Assembly (NCBI RefSeq): GCF_002964845.1
Contig: NZ_KZ672956.1
Span: forward strand, 37,310-101,309
Length of the DNA stretch: 64,000 bases
Source of the DNA: Thermus tenuipuniceus
GTDB taxonomy: Bacteria > Deinococcota > Deinococci > Deinococcales > Thermaceae
Reading direction: 5' to 3'
Position 1 is the first letter of the stretch. The number at the start of each line of letters is the position of its first letter. Positions 1-9,521 of this stretch are shown one piece after another. The position numbers and the translations under genes are program-made. Under the pieces are notes generated by a model. The model saw only the letters and a program-made list of their open reading frames with translations, did not search any database and was not told the DNA's origin.

Positions 1-2165
1 CGGTCTTCCTGGGAGAGGACCTCCTCCGCCTCACCTGGTTTCCCGGCGAGGCGGTGCCTCCTTACGCCCTGGCGGGGGCGGAGGAAGCCTCCCCCTTTGA
101 GCCCGAGCGCCAGGAGGGAGGCCGCCTTCTTAGAACCCCCCACCTGGCCCTGGCGGTGGAGGAGGAAGGGTTGACCCTCTGGGATGGGGCGGGAAGGCTT
201 CTCAGGCAGGAGGCCTACCCCGAGCGCTCGAGGAGGGCCTGGCGGCACCGGGTGCACCTGGCCCCGGAAGAGAGGGTCTTTGGCCTTGGGGAAAGGGCCT
301 ATACCTTGGACCGCCGGGGTGGGGTCTTCCGTTTCTGGAACCAGGACCCTGGGGGAAGCTACAGCCCCGGGGAGGATCCCCTCTACCTTTCGGTACCCCT
401 TTGGCTTTCCCAAAAGCCCGAGGGAGGGTACCTGGCCTTTTACGAGAACCCTGCGGATGGCTTTGCCGACCTGCGGGAAGGCGAGGCCCTGGTGGGCTTT
501 CTTGGCGGAACCTTCCGCTACTACCTGATCCCGGGGCCCCTGGAGGAAGCCCTGGCCCGTTATGTGCGCCTCACCGGCCTTCCACCCCTGCCGCCCCGCT
601 GGGCCCTGGGCTTCCACTATGCCCGCTGGGGACTTAGGACCCGGAAGGAGGTGGAGGAGGTGGTGGAGGGTTTCCTGAAGCGGAACCTTCCCCTGAAGGC
701 GGTCCACCTGGACATCGATTACATGCGGGGATACAGGGTGTTCACCGTGGATGAAAAGCGCTTTCCCGACCTGGGGGGCATGGTGCGGACCTTCCGGAAA
801 AGAGGAGTGCACACGGTGCCCATCCTGGATCCCGGGATTAAGGGAGAAAGGGGATTTTCCCCTTATGAGGAGGGCCTAAGGAAGGGGGTGTTCTGCCGTT
901 TGCCCTCGGGGGAGGTTTTCCTGGGTCCCGTCTGGCCTGGGCTTGCTGCTTTCCCCGACTTCACCGACCCCAAGGGCCGGGCCTGGTGGGGGGAGAGGCT
1001 TAAGGGCTTCTTGGACATGGGGGTTTCCGGCTTCTGGCTGGACATGAACGAGCCCGCCCTCTTTGCCGCCTGGGGCGAGCCCACCTTTCCCCGGAGCATC
1101 CGCCATGCCCTCGAGGGCCAAGGGGGGGACCATGCCTTAGCCCACAACCTCTACGGCCTCCTCATGGCCCGGGCCAGCTTTGAGGGATTCCGGGAACATG
1201 CCCCCCTTCGCCGGCCCTTCCTCCTCACCCGGGCGGGGTTTGCCGGGGTGCAGCGCTACGCCTGGGCCTGGACCGGGGATGTGGAGAGCAGCTGGGAGGG
1301 CCTGAGGACCACCCTGCGGGCCCTCCTGGGCCTTTCCCTTTCCGGGGTGTACTTCGTGGGCTCGGACATCGGGGGCTTTAGCGGAAACCCCTCCCCCGAG
1401 CTCTATGTGCGATGGTTCCAGCTTGCCGCCTTTACCCCTTTTTTCCGCCTCCACTCCGCCCGCTGGACCAGGCGCCGGGAGCCCTGGCGCTTTGGGGAGG
1501 AGGTCTTGGAGGGGGTGCGCTGGGCTATGGAGCTTAGGGAAAGGCTTCTTCCTTATCTCTACACCTTGGCCTATCGGGCGAGCCGGGAGGGGCTTCTCCT
1601 CCTCAGGCCCCTTTTCCTGCAAGGGGGCCAGCCTGATGGGGCAGACCTCGAGGAGGCCTTCTTGTTGGGAAGAGACCTCCTGGTGGCCCCGGTCCTGGAG
1701 GAAGGGGCCAGGGCTAAGGAGGTGCCCTTGTCCAAGGGCAGGTGGTACCTCTGGGAGGAGGATGGAGTCCTGGAGGGCCCCGCCCGGGTACGGCTTCCCG
1801 CTTCCCTAAAGCGGATTCCCCTTTTGGTGCGGGCCGGGTCCATCCTGCCCCTCTTGGAGGAAGGGGGCCTTGCCCTGCACCTTTACCCGGGGGAAGGCGG
1901 TGCGGAAGGCCGCCTGTACTGGGATGAGGGGGATGGGGAGGGAGCCTCCAGGCGGGACCGCTTCCGTCTGGAAAGGGCGGGGGGAGGCTTCCGCCTCCTT
2001 TGGGAAAGCCAGGGGGAATACCCCTGGCCCTGGGAGGGGGTGGGCCTGAGGCTTTTCGGCGGGAGGCTTCTTAGAGCTTGGGTGGAGGGGAAGGGGTACC
2101 GGGCTGAAGCCGGGAGCGTCCGCCTTCCTCCCTTCCAAGAGGCCCTTTTGGAGGTGGAAGGATGA
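1..2165 (+). CDS. GH31 alpha-glucosidase, 5' end outside window
   Basis: Retaining glycoside hydrolase of family 31 that would release alpha-linked glucose from oligosaccharides. The frame is already open at base 3 and reads VFLGEDLLRLTWFPGEA before the first GTG at 54. That resembles the family's N-terminal beta-sandwich, so the true start lies upstream of the window. About 720 residues are visible. The barrel shows the nucleophile motif WLDMNEP (Asp codon at 1041) and the acid/base motif WTGDVES (Asp codon at 1278). The C-terminal part is a beta-rich domain. It overlaps the next gene by 4 bases (ATGA) and is the first visible gene of a seven-gene co-directional run. Alpha-xylosidase is an alternative within the family, but the context favours alpha-glucosidase. 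Confidence 0.88.
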   Translation, partial: VFLGEDLLRLTWFPGEAVPPYALAGAEEASPFEPERQEGGRLLRTPHLALAVEEEGLTLWDGAGRLLRQEAYPERSRRAWRHRVHLAPEERVFGLGERAYTLDRRGGVFRFWNQDPGGSYSPGEDPLYLSVPLWLSQKPEGGYLAFYENPADGFADLREGEALVGFLGGTFRYYLIPGPLEEALARYVRLTGLPPLPPRWALGFHYARWGLRTRKEVEEVVEGFLKRNLPLKAVHLDIDYMRGYRVFTVDEKRFPDLGGMVRTFRKRGVHTVPILDPGIKGERGFSPYEEGLRKGVFCRLPSGEVFLGPVWPGLAAFPDFTDPKGRAWWGERLKGFLDMGVSGFWLDMNEPALFAAWGEPTFPRSIRHALEGQGGDHALAHNLYGLLMARASFEGFREHAPLRRPFLLTRAGFAGVQRYAWAWTGDVESSWEGLRTTLRALLGLSLSGVYFVGSDIGGFSGNPSPELYVRWFQLAAFTPFFRLHSARWTRRREPWRFGEEVLEGVRWAMELRERLLPYLYTLAYRASREGLLLLRPLFLQGGQPDGADLEEAFLLGRDLLVAPVLEEGARAKEVPLSKGRWYLWEEDGVLEGPARVRLPASLKRIPLLVRAGSILPLLEEGGLALHLYPGEGGAEGRLYWDEGDGEGASRRDRFRLERAGGGFRLLWESQGEYPWPWEGVGLRLFGGRLLRAWVEGKGYRAEAGSVRLPPFQEALLEVEG

Positions 2166-4210
2166 GGCTGCAAAGAGCCTGGTTTTTAGCCCATGAGGCG
2201 CAGACCCCTGCGGAGCTTCCCCGGGCCGGTTGGCGGGAGGTGGCGTTGCCCCACCAGTGGACCCTGGAGGGCTTGGAGGCGGAGGTGGGCTGGTACCGGT
2301 TTTCCCTTCCTGAGGGGGGCCTAAGGCGGTTTCTCTACTCCCTTGGGGACTATTACCAGGAGGCCTGGCTGGATGGCACCTACCTGGGGCGGCACGAGGG
2401 GTACTTCTTCCCCTGGCGCTTGGAGCTTCCCCCGGGGCGGGAGCTCCTCCTCCGGGTTGCCGCCCCCAAGGAGCCCCTGGGGGTTTGGCCTCGGTTCAAG
2501 CGGCAGATCAAGGGGGTCTTGGGCCAGCACGACTGCCGCCCTGGGGGGACCACGGCAAGGGGCCAGGAGCGGGGCACAGGGGGTCTTTGGGACGGGGTGG
2601 AGGTGCTCTTCCGCGAGGAGGTGGCTCTACTCGGGCTTACCCACCGCCTCCACCCCCGGCCCGGAGGCTGGCGGCTTCTGGTGCGGCTCCTGGTGGATGC
2701 CCCTAGGGCCTTTCGGGAGCCCCTAAGCCTGAGGCTTCTTCCGGAGAACTTCCCGGGGGAAGCCCGGGAGGGGGAGGCCCTCCTGGAAGGGGAGGCGGGG
2801 AGGGCTTGGCGGGAGGTGGTGTGGGACCTCCCGGAGATGCCCCTCTGGGAGGTGCGGGAGCGGGGCTTTCCCCACCTCTTCTGCCTCGAGGCGGAGCTCC
2901 TGGGGGCCAGCCTCAGCGCCCCCCTGGGCTTCCGCACCGTGGGGCTGGACCCTGAGGGCTGGCTCCTCCTGAACGGCAGGAGGCTTTTCCTAAGGGGCAC
3001 CAACGCCATCCCCACCCAGTGGCTGGCGGGCTACACAGAGGCCATGGCCCAAAGGGACGTGGCCCTCCTCAAGGAGGCCAACCTGAACGCGGTGCGGGTC
3101 CACGCCCACGTGACCCACCCTGCCTTCTACCGGGCCTGCGACCGGGAGGGGATCCTGGTCTGGCAGGACTTCCCCTTGCAGTGGGGGTACGCCCCCGACG
3201 AGGCCTTCGCCCAGGAGGCCCTGCGCCAGGTGCGGGCCATGGTGGAGCTTCTTGGGGCCCATCCCTCCATTTACCTCTGGTGCGCCCAGAACGAGCCCAC
3301 CCACAACCGCCACACCTTAGGCCCCCTCCTTTCCGCTGCCCTCAGGGCCGAAGACCCCACCCGTCCGGTGAAGGAGGCCTCGGATTTCCGCGAGCACCCC
3401 TACCCCGGGTGGTACTGGGGGCATATACGGGACTTCCTGGCCCTCCCCGGGGCGCCTCTCCCTTCCGAGTTCGGGGCCCAGGCCCTGCCCCGGGCGGAGC
3501 TCCTGCGCCGGGTCCTGGGGGAGGCGGCCTGGCCTCCTAGGTGGGAGGTCTGGGCCTACCACAACTTCCAGCCCCATGAGACCTTCCGGGTGGCGGGGGT
3601 GGAGGTTGGGGGGTCCCTGGAGGAGTTTGTGGAGAACTCCCAGGCCTACCAGGCGAGGCTACTGGAGTTTGCCATCCACGCCTACCGGCGGGGGAAGGGG
3701 AGGGTGGTGGGCTACTTCCAGTTCATGTTCGTGGAGCCCTGGGAGGGGATCACCTGGGCGGTGGTGGACGTGGAGCGGGTCCCCAAGAAGGGCTATCACG
3801 CCCTGAAGGAGGCCAGCAGCCTGGTTCTCCTCTCCCTGGTTCCCTACCGGGAAAGGATGGAGGTGGGGGGGCCTCCCCTGCAGGAGGCCTGGCTCGTAAG
3901 CGACCTGGAAAGGCCCCTAAGCCTTCGGGTCCACCTTTTCCTGGAAGGCCCGCAAGACCTTTCCCTTTACGAAGAGGAGGTGGCCCTGGCCCCCGGGGAG
4001 GCCAGGCGGTTTTTCAGCCTGGGGGAGCTTTGGGAAAGCCCCCTCGAGGTCCAGGCCCGCTTCCTTCCCCTCCAGGAGGCTTTGAGGGGGCTTACCCCTG
4101 GCGCCTACCGCCTGGTGGGGGAAGCCTACGAGGGGGAGAGGCTTTGGTCCCGCCATGTCCTCGAGGTGGAGTATCTGGAGCCTATCCTGCCCCTGGGGGT
4201 GGCCTGGTGA
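2162..4210 (+). CDS. GH2 glycoside hydrolase, beta-mannosidase type
   Basis: 682-residue family 2 glycoside hydrolase: N-terminal sugar-binding jelly roll (about 1-130), immunoglobulin-like region, then a TIM barrel from about 270. The acid/base Glu lies in WCAQNEPTHN (residue 378) and the nucleophile Glu in PSEFGAQ (residue 436). SEFGxQ is the form usual in beta-mannosidases and related exo-enzymes, whereas LacZ-type beta-galactosidases differ. There is no signal peptide, so it should act on imported oligosaccharides. The ATG overlaps the stop of the upstream alpha-glucosidase (ATGA), which implies translational coupling. With the downstream alpha-galactosidase this suggests cytoplasmic breakdown of galactomannan fragments. 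Beta-galactosidase or beta-glucuronidase activity cannot be excluded. Confidence 0.8.
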   Translation: MRLQRAWFLAHEAQTPAELPRAGWREVALPHQWTLEGLEAEVGWYRFSLPEGGLRRFLYSLGDYYQEAWLDGTYLGRHEGYFFPWRLELPPGRELLLRVAAPKEPLGVWPRFKRQIKGVLGQHDCRPGGTTARGQERGTGGLWDGVEVLFREEVALLGLTHRLHPRPGGWRLLVRLLVDAPRAFREPLSLRLLPENFPGEAREGEALLEGEAGRAWREVVWDLPEMPLWEVRERGFPHLFCLEAELLGASLSAPLGFRTVGLDPEGWLLLNGRRLFLRGTNAIPTQWLAGYTEAMAQRDVALLKEANLNAVRVHAHVTHPAFYRACDREGILVWQDFPLQWGYAPDEAFAQEALRQVRAMVELLGAHPSIYLWCAQNEPTHNRHTLGPLLSAALRAEDPTRPVKEASDFREHPYPGWYWGHIRDFLALPGAPLPSEFGAQALPRAELLRRVLGEAAWPPRWEVWAYHNFQPHETFRVAGVEVGGSLEEFVENSQAYQARLLEFAIHAYRRGKGRVVGYFQFMFVEPWEGITWAVVDVERVPKKGYHALKEASSLVLLSLVPYRERMEVGGPPLQEAWLVSDLERPLSLRVHLFLEGPQDLSLYEEEVALAPGEARRFFSLGELWESPLEVQARFLPLQEALRGLTPGAYRLVGEAYEGERLWSRHVLEVEYLEPILPLGVAW

Positions 4211-5496
4211 TCCCGGCCCAGATCGCCTATGCCCTGGGTGCTTTGGGCCTAACCCTGCCGGGCCAGACCTTCGGCACCTACCTGGCCTTTTACTACCTGG
4301 ACCATCTGGGTTTGGCCGCCAGCGCCTTCGCCTTGGCCCGCTTGGTCTTTTCCGTCTGGGATGCGGTGAACGATCCCCTCTTCGGCTACCTCTCCGACCG
4401 CACCAGGACCCCCTGGGGCCGGAGGCGGCCCTGGCTTTTCCTGGGGCTTCCCCTGTTGCTCTTGGCCTTTTACCTCACCTTCGATGTCCCCGGGTCCTTC
4501 TTTCAGGGGCCTGCCCTCTTCTGGTATTGCCTTGGGGTGATCCTGTTCTTTGAGACCTTCGCCGCCCTCACCTGGGTGAACCACGCGGCCCTTTTCCCCG
4601 AGCTTTTCCACAAGGAGGAGGAGCGGGCCCGGGCCAACGCCTGGCGGCAGGGGTTCTACTTCGTGGGCCTGGCGGTGAGCATCGCCCTGACCCCCCTGGT
4701 CTACACCGCCGTGGGCTTTTCTGGCATGGCCCTCCTCTATGGAGCCATCGGGGGGGTGCTGGTCCTCCTCTTCCTCCTGGCCATCCGGGAAGACCCCAAG
4801 GCGCAGCTGGCCAAGCCTCTTCCCCTCATCCCCGCCTTCCGCTACACCCTGGGGAACCAGGCCTTCTGGATCTACTCCCTGGCCGCCTTGTTCCTCCTCT
4901 TTGCCGTGGGGCTTTTGGGTGCGGCCATGCCCTTTTACGCCAAGTACGCCCTAGGCCTGGGGCCGGAGGCTACCTCCCTGCTCTTCGCTGCGGTCCTCCT
5001 GGCCGCTTTGCCCTCGGTCTTTCTCTGGGCCCGGCTGGCAGGGAGTTTGGGCCCTAAGGGAGCCTGGCTCCTGGCCATCGCTCTCTTGGCCCTGGGGGCC
5101 CTTCTTCTCTCCCTGCCCCGCACCCTTCTTGAGGCTTTGCCCGTGGGCTTCCTCATCGGGGTGGGGTTTGGCGGGGTGCTGGTCTTGGGGGATGTCCTTC
5201 TGGCGGAGGTCATCGACCGGGACGCTCAGCTCACGGGAAGGAGGCGGGAAGGGGTCTACTATAGCGTCTATGGGTTTATCAATCGGCTTTCCGGGCCCCT
5301 ACAGGCCCTTTCCTTTGCCCTCCTTACCCCCCTCTTCGGCTACGTGAGCGGGGAGGTTCCGGGGCCAAATCCGGAGGCTGCCTTCCGCTTCCTTATGGCG
5401 GGGCCTCCTTTCGTGGCTGCCCTTTTGGCCCTGGCTCTGGCCTTTCGCTTCCCTTACGGGACCAAGGGTAGAATGCCAGGGGCAGGAGGCTCCTAG
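4207..5496 (+). CDS. GPH-family sugar:cation symporter (MelB-like)
   Basis: 429-residue polytopic membrane protein with about 12 hydrophobic segments. The sequence DAVNDPLFGYLSDR at residues 52-65 followed by GRRRPW is the signature loop of glycoside-pentoside-hexuronide symporters such as MelB. The start is GTG at 4207, overlapping the GH2 stop (GTGA). The longer in-frame extension upstream lies entirely inside the GH2 gene and has no family similarity, so I rejected it. Role: proton- or sodium-coupled uptake of the oligosaccharides hydrolysed by its neighbours, melibiose- or galactoside-like by inference. It sits between beta- and alpha-glycosidase genes in one operon. The substrate cannot be read from sequence. 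Confidence 0.88.
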   Translation: MIPAQIAYALGALGLTLPGQTFGTYLAFYYLDHLGLAASAFALARLVFSVWDAVNDPLFGYLSDRTRTPWGRRRPWLFLGLPLLLLAFYLTFDVPGSFFQGPALFWYCLGVILFFETFAALTWVNHAALFPELFHKEEERARANAWRQGFYFVGLAVSIALTPLVYTAVGFSGMALLYGAIGGVLVLLFLLAIREDPKAQLAKPLPLIPAFRYTLGNQAFWIYSLAALFLLFAVGLLGAAMPFYAKYALGLGPEATSLLFAAVLLAALPSVFLWARLAGSLGPKGAWLLAIALLALGALLLSLPRTLLEALPVGFLIGVGFGGVLVLGDVLLAEVIDRDAQLTGRRREGVYYSVYGFINRLSGPLQALSFALLTPLFGYVSGEVPGPNPEAAFRFLMAGPPFVAALLALALAFRFPYGTKGRMPGAGGS

Positions 5497-5507
5497 GGAG
5501 GGTGGGC

Positions 5508-6968
5508 ATGCGGCTGGAGTTCTCGGATCCTCTTCAGGGAAGCCGCCTCGAGGTGGCCATTCTGGCCCCTTCTGCGGAGCCGGTGTCCGGAGGGTACCTC
5601 CTTAAGGGAAGGGAGGTCCGGGTCTTTCCCCCCTTCAGGGGAAGCCAGTTTTTCCGCCACGGCTGGCAGAGTTGGAGCTTGGCCTCCTGGGTGGACCCGA
5701 GGGAGCCTCCCAGGCCTCTTTTCCCCAAAGAACGTCGTCCCCAGGCGGACGACCCCTTTCTCCTCGAGGCTGCGGACTGGGGGAAGGCCTGGTGGGGAAG
5801 CGGCCTTGGGGCCTTGCGCTCTCCTCGAGGCCAGGTTCTCCTCCTGGGGGCCCTGGATCTGGGGGCTAGGGTTTTGGGGCGGGAGGAGGCGCTTTTGGGG
5901 CGGTACGCCCTGGGGGAAGGGCGCTGGTTTTTGGCCTACGGTCCGGAAGAAGAGGTGTTTGCCGCTTATGCCCGGTACCTTCCCCACCGCCTTTCCGGCA
6001 GGCCCCCCAGGGTCTGGTGCTCCTGGTATAGCTTTTACACGAAGATCAGCGAGGCTCTCCTCCTCCAGGCCTTAGACGAGGTGGCTGCCTTTCCCTTTGA
6101 GGTTTTCCAGGTGGACGACGGTTGGCAGAAGGCCCTCGGGGACTGGGAGCCAAACGATCGCTTCCCCCGGGGGATGGCCTTTTTGGCGGATAGGATCCGG
6201 GAAAAGGGCCTACGGGCGGGGCTCTGGCTGGCCCCCTTTTTGGTGACCCAGGACAGCCCCCTTCGGCATTCCCGCCCCGAGTGGTTGCTTAGGGATGGGG
6301 AAGGCCGGCCCGTCCCAGCGGGCTTCAACTGGGGGAAACCCCTCTATGCCCTGGACTCGGGGAACGAGGAAGTCCTGGACTATGTGGCTTCCTTGGTGCG
6401 GAAGGCAAGGGAGTGGGGGTACGACTACCTGAAGCTGGACTTTCTCTATGCCGCTGCCCTTCCTGGAGCCGAAGGGGAGGGGCGGTACCGGAGGGCCATG
6501 GAGAGGGTACGGGAGGAAGCGGGGGAGGCCTATCTCCTCTTCTGTGGGGCCCCCATCCTGGCCTCCTTGGGGCTTGCCGATGGCCTCAGGGTGGGTCCGG
6601 ACGTGGCCCCCTACTGGGACAACGAGGACCGCTCCTTCTGGCTGCAGGACCCCACGGGCCCGGGGCTAAGGAATGCCCTCCGCACCACCCTGCACCGGCT
6701 TTGGCTGTGGGAAAACGTCCAGGTGGACCCGGACGTGGCTTTCTTCCGGAGCCGTTTCTCGCTGCTATTCCCTGAGGAGATGCGCCTGCAGGAGGCCATG
6801 GGGGAGATCACCGGCTTCAAGGCCACCTCCGACCCCCCCTCCTGGCTTTCCCCGGAGGAAAGGGAAAGGCTTTGGGCCTTTCTGAGCCGGGATAAGGAGG
6901 TAAAGCCCCTTGGCCCCTACCGTTACCAGGTGGGGGAGGAGGTCTTGGACTATGCCATCCTTTTATAA
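5508..6968 (+). CDS. GH36 alpha-galactosidase
   Basis: 486-residue cytoplasmic family 36 alpha-galactosidase, removing terminal alpha-1,6-galactose from raffinose-type sugars or galactomannan fragments. The catalytic nucleophile is the Asp of DYLKLDF (residue 311). The acid/base is the Asp of RVGPDV (residue 365). Upstream substrate loops include the VWCSWYSFY and VDDGWQ motifs typical of the family. I chose ATG 5508 over GTG 5502 because GGGAGGGTGGG sits just upstream as ribosome binding site. The size matches the short Thermus enzymes (about 475-490 aa), not the 700-aa enteric ones. The 3' end overlaps galT by 17 bases. Genes for a GH36 enzyme next to galT are known in Thermus. Confidence 0.92.
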   Translation: MRLEFSDPLQGSRLEVAILAPSAEPVSGGYLLKGREVRVFPPFRGSQFFRHGWQSWSLASWVDPREPPRPLFPKERRPQADDPFLLEAADWGKAWWGSGLGALRSPRGQVLLLGALDLGARVLGREEALLGRYALGEGRWFLAYGPEEEVFAAYARYLPHRLSGRPPRVWCSWYSFYTKISEALLLQALDEVAAFPFEVFQVDDGWQKALGDWEPNDRFPRGMAFLADRIREKGLRAGLWLAPFLVTQDSPLRHSRPEWLLRDGEGRPVPAGFNWGKPLYALDSGNEEVLDYVASLVRKAREWGYDYLKLDFLYAAALPGAEGEGRYRRAMERVREEAGEAYLLFCGAPILASLGLADGLRVGPDVAPYWDNEDRSFWLQDPTGPGLRNALRTTLHRLWLWENVQVDPDVAFFRSRFSLLFPEEMRLQEAMGEITGFKATSDPPSWLSPEERERLWAFLSRDKEVKPLGPYRYQVGEEVLDYAILL

Positions 6969-8034
6969 GCCCTTTTATAAGCACGTGCATCGCAAGAAGG
7001 ACGGGCGGGAGCTGATCCTTTACGGGCTTCATCCCCTCGAGGCGGAGGTCTTGCCCGTGGCCGAGGAGCCCTCCGTACCGGAGGGGGCGGGGTTCTTCTC
7101 CCCAAGCCCCCACCTCCGCTACCACCCCTTGCGGGGGGAGTGGGTGGTCTACGCCGCCCACCGCCAGGAGCGGACCTTCTTGCCTCCCAAAGAGCACTGC
7201 CCCCTTTGCCCCAGCCGGGAAGGTGGCTTCCCCACCGAGATCCCCTTTGCCCACTTCCAGGTGGCGGTCTTTGAGAACCGGTTTCCCTCCCTGGTGCCAA
7301 GGCCCACCCCTCCCCCGGAAGGGCTTCCCGTTCCCGCGGAGAGGGCTTTGGGCCGGTGCGAGGTGGTGGTGTACACCCAGGCCCACGTGGGAAGCCTGGC
7401 CACCCTCACGGAGGAGGAAAGGCTCCTCCTGGCCTGGGTTTGGCGGGACCGGTACCGGGCCTTGTATGCCCTCGAGGGGATCCGGTTCGTTATGCCCTTC
7501 GAGAACCGGGGGGAGGCGGTGGGGGTGACCCTCCACCATCCCCACGGGCAGATCTACGCCTACCCCTTTGTGCCCCCTATCTTGGAGCAAGAAAGCCAGG
7601 TTTTCCGGGAAAGGCCCGTGCTCCTGGAGCTTTTCCCCCACCTAGAGCCCTACCGGGTGGACCGGGAGGAGGGGTTTTTGGCCTTCGTGCCCCCCTTTGC
7701 CCGCTACCCCTTTGAGGTCTGGGTGGCCCCTCTGGAGCGCCACCCTGGGCTTTGGACCTTTTCCGAGGGAGAGATGGCCGCCTTCGCCCGGCTTCTGGGC
7801 CGGGTGGTGGCCCGCTACGATGCCCTTTTCGCCGAACCCTTCCCCTACGTGATGGTTTTCCACGCCGCCCCCCTGGGGGAGGAGCGCACCTTCCATTTCC
7901 ACGTGGAGTTTTACCCGCCCAAACGGGCCAAGGACAAGCTCAAGTTCCTGGCGGGCACGGAGCTTGGGGCGGGCACCTTCGTGGTGGACGCCCTGCCCGA
8001 GGATGCCGCCAGGCGGCTAAGGGAGGCCTTATGA
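6952..8034 (+). CDS. galT: Galactose-1-phosphate uridylyltransferase
   Basis: 360-residue Leloir-pathway enzyme exchanging UMP between UDP-glucose and galactose-1-phosphate. The catalytic triad motif HPHGQ occurs at residues 196-200, with His198 as the expected uridylylated residue. A CPLC pair (Cys83, Cys86) is the zinc-site cysteine motif of the family. ATG 6952 gives MPSFYKPF, the usual length for the family. It lies inside the end of the alpha-galactosidase gene, so coupling is likely. The C-terminal half contains a second histidine-triad-like region ([10 protein letters not shown]) that contributes to substrate and metal binding. It would process galactose released by the upstream hydrolase, but the required galactokinase is not in this window. 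Confidence 0.94.
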   Translation: MPSFYKPFYKHVHRKKDGRELILYGLHPLEAEVLPVAEEPSVPEGAGFFSPSPHLRYHPLRGEWVVYAAHRQERTFLPPKEHCPLCPSREGGFPTEIPFAHFQVAVFENRFPSLVPRPTPPPEGLPVPAERALGRCEVVVYTQAHVGSLATLTEEERLLLAWVWRDRYRALYALEGIRFVMPFENRGEAVGVTLHHPHGQIYAYPFVPPILEQESQVFRERPVLLELFPHLEPYRVDREEGFLAFVPPFARYPFEVWVAPLERHPGLWTFSEGEMAAFARLLGRVVARYDALFAEPFPYVMVFHAAPLGEERTFHFHVEFYPPKRAKDKLKFLAGTELGAGTFVVDALPEDAARRLREAL

Positions 8035-9521
8035 GGTATCTTCTCGCCCTGGACCAAGGCACCACCAGCAGCCGGGCCATCCTCTTCAGCCTGGAGGGGA
8101 GGCTTGTGGCCATGGCCCAGAGGGAGTTCCGGCAGCTTTACCCCAGGCCGGGCTGGGTGGAGCACGACCCTTTGGAGATCTGGGCGAGCCAGCTCGGGGT
8201 GGCCCAGGAGGTTTTGCGCCAGGCCGGGGTGGAGGCCAAGGAGGTGGTGGCCCTGGGCCTCACCAACCAGCGGGAGACCACCCTCGTGTTCGAGAGGGGC
8301 ACGGGGAGGCCCCTCTATAACGCCATCGTCTGGCAGGATCGGTGCACGGCCCCTTTGTGCCAGAAGCTAAAGGCCCAAGGGCTTGAGCCCCTCTTCCGGG
8401 AGCGCACCGGGCTTCTTCTGGACCCCTACTTCTCCGGCACCAAGCTGGCCTGGCTTTTGGAGAACGTGCCCGGCCTTAGGGAGCGGGCGGAAAAGGGGGA
8501 GGCCCTTTTCGGCACCGTGGACACCTGGCTCCTCTACCGCCTCACCGGGGGCAGGGTGCACGCCACCGATCCCTCCAACGCCAGCCGCACCCTGCTTTTC
8601 AACCTGCACACCCTCTCTTGGGACGAGGAGCTTCTGGGGATTCTGGGAATCCCCCGGGCCATGCTGCCCGAGGTGCGCCCCTCGGATGGGGAGTTTGGAA
8701 AGACCCTTCCGGAGCTCTTCGGGTCTCCCATTCCCATCCGCGGGGTGCTGGGGGACCAGCAGGCAGCTCTTTTCGGGCAGGGGGCCTTGGAGGCGGGGCA
8801 GGGGAAGTGCACCTACGGGACCGGGGCCTTTCTGCTCCTGAACACAGGGGAGCAGCCTGTCCCTTCCCAAAAAGGCCTCCTCAGCACCGTGGCCTGGAGC
8901 CTGGGGGGCAAGGTGAGTTACGCCCTGGAGGGAAGCGTCTTCATGGCGGGGGCGGTGGTGGGGTGGCTTCAGGGCCTGGGCTTGATCCGGGAGAGCGCCG
9001 AGGTGGAGGCCCTGGCCCGGGAGGTGGCGGATGGCGGGGGCGTGTACCTGGTCCCGGCCTTCACGGGCCTGGGGGCCCCCTACTGGGACCCCTACGCCCG
9101 GGGGGCCATTCTGGGCCTCACCCGGGGCACCACCAGGGCCCACCTGGCCCGGGCGGCCCTGGAGGGAGTCGCCTTCCAGGTGGTGGACGTGGTGCGGACC
9201 ATGGAGGAGGAGGCGGGCCTGCCCCTACGGGAACTCCGTGTGGATGGGGGGATGGCCCAAAACACCTTGTTCCTGGAGATCCAGGCGGACCTCCTGGGGG
9301 TGCCGGTCCTGAGGCCCAAGGTCACGGAGACCACCGCCCTGGGGGCGGCCTGGATGGCCGGGGTGGGGGCGGGGGTCCTGGGGCTGGAGGAGGTGAAGGG
9401 GGCCTGGACCCTGGAGGCGCGCTTTGACCCTCGGATGCCAGAGGAAAAGCGGAAGGTCCTCCATGGGGGTTGGCGGCGGGCGGTGGAGCGGGCTTTGGGC
9501 TGGGCGGGGGAGGAGGGATGA
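8031..9521 (+). CDS. glpK: Glycerol kinase
   Basis: 496-residue FGGY-family kinase making glycerol-3-phosphate. The N-terminal phosphate motif DQGTTSS (from residue 8), the NQRETT motif and the WQDRCT stretch are characteristic of GlpK rather than of xylulo- or gluconokinases. The ATP-binding C-terminal half carries GALEGS-like and DGGMAQN motifs. The start ATG 8031 overlaps the galT stop (ATGA). An in-frame extension upstream is shadow sequence within galT. It is followed by glpD with another 4-base overlap, giving a kinase-dehydrogenase pair. The odd point is its position immediately after galT, where a galactokinase might be expected. The motifs argue firmly against GalK, which is a GHMP kinase. 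Confidence 0.95.
   Translation: MRYLLALDQGTTSSRAILFSLEGRLVAMAQREFRQLYPRPGWVEHDPLEIWASQLGVAQEVLRQAGVEAKEVVALGLTNQRETTLVFERGTGRPLYNAIVWQDRCTAPLCQKLKAQGLEPLFRERTGLLLDPYFSGTKLAWLLENVPGLRERAEKGEALFGTVDTWLLYRLTGGRVHATDPSNASRTLLFNLHTLSWDEELLGILGIPRAMLPEVRPSDGEFGKTLPELFGSPIPIRGVLGDQQAALFGQGALEAGQGKCTYGTGAFLLLNTGEQPVPSQKGLLSTVAWSLGGKVSYALEGSVFMAGAVVGWLQGLGLIRESAEVEALAREVADGGGVYLVPAFTGLGAPYWDPYARGAILGLTRGTTRAHLARAALEGVAFQVVDVVRTMEEEAGLPLRELRVDGGMAQNTLFLEIQADLLGVPVLRPKVTETTALGAAWMAGVGAGVLGLEEVKGAWTLEARFDPRMPEEKRKVLHGGWRRAVERALGWAGEEG

Noticed and set aside
8031..9521. GlpK as a galactokinase replacing galK
   Set aside because: The DQGTTSS and NQRETT motifs are specific to FGGY glycerol kinases; galactokinases are GHMP-fold proteins with no similarity.
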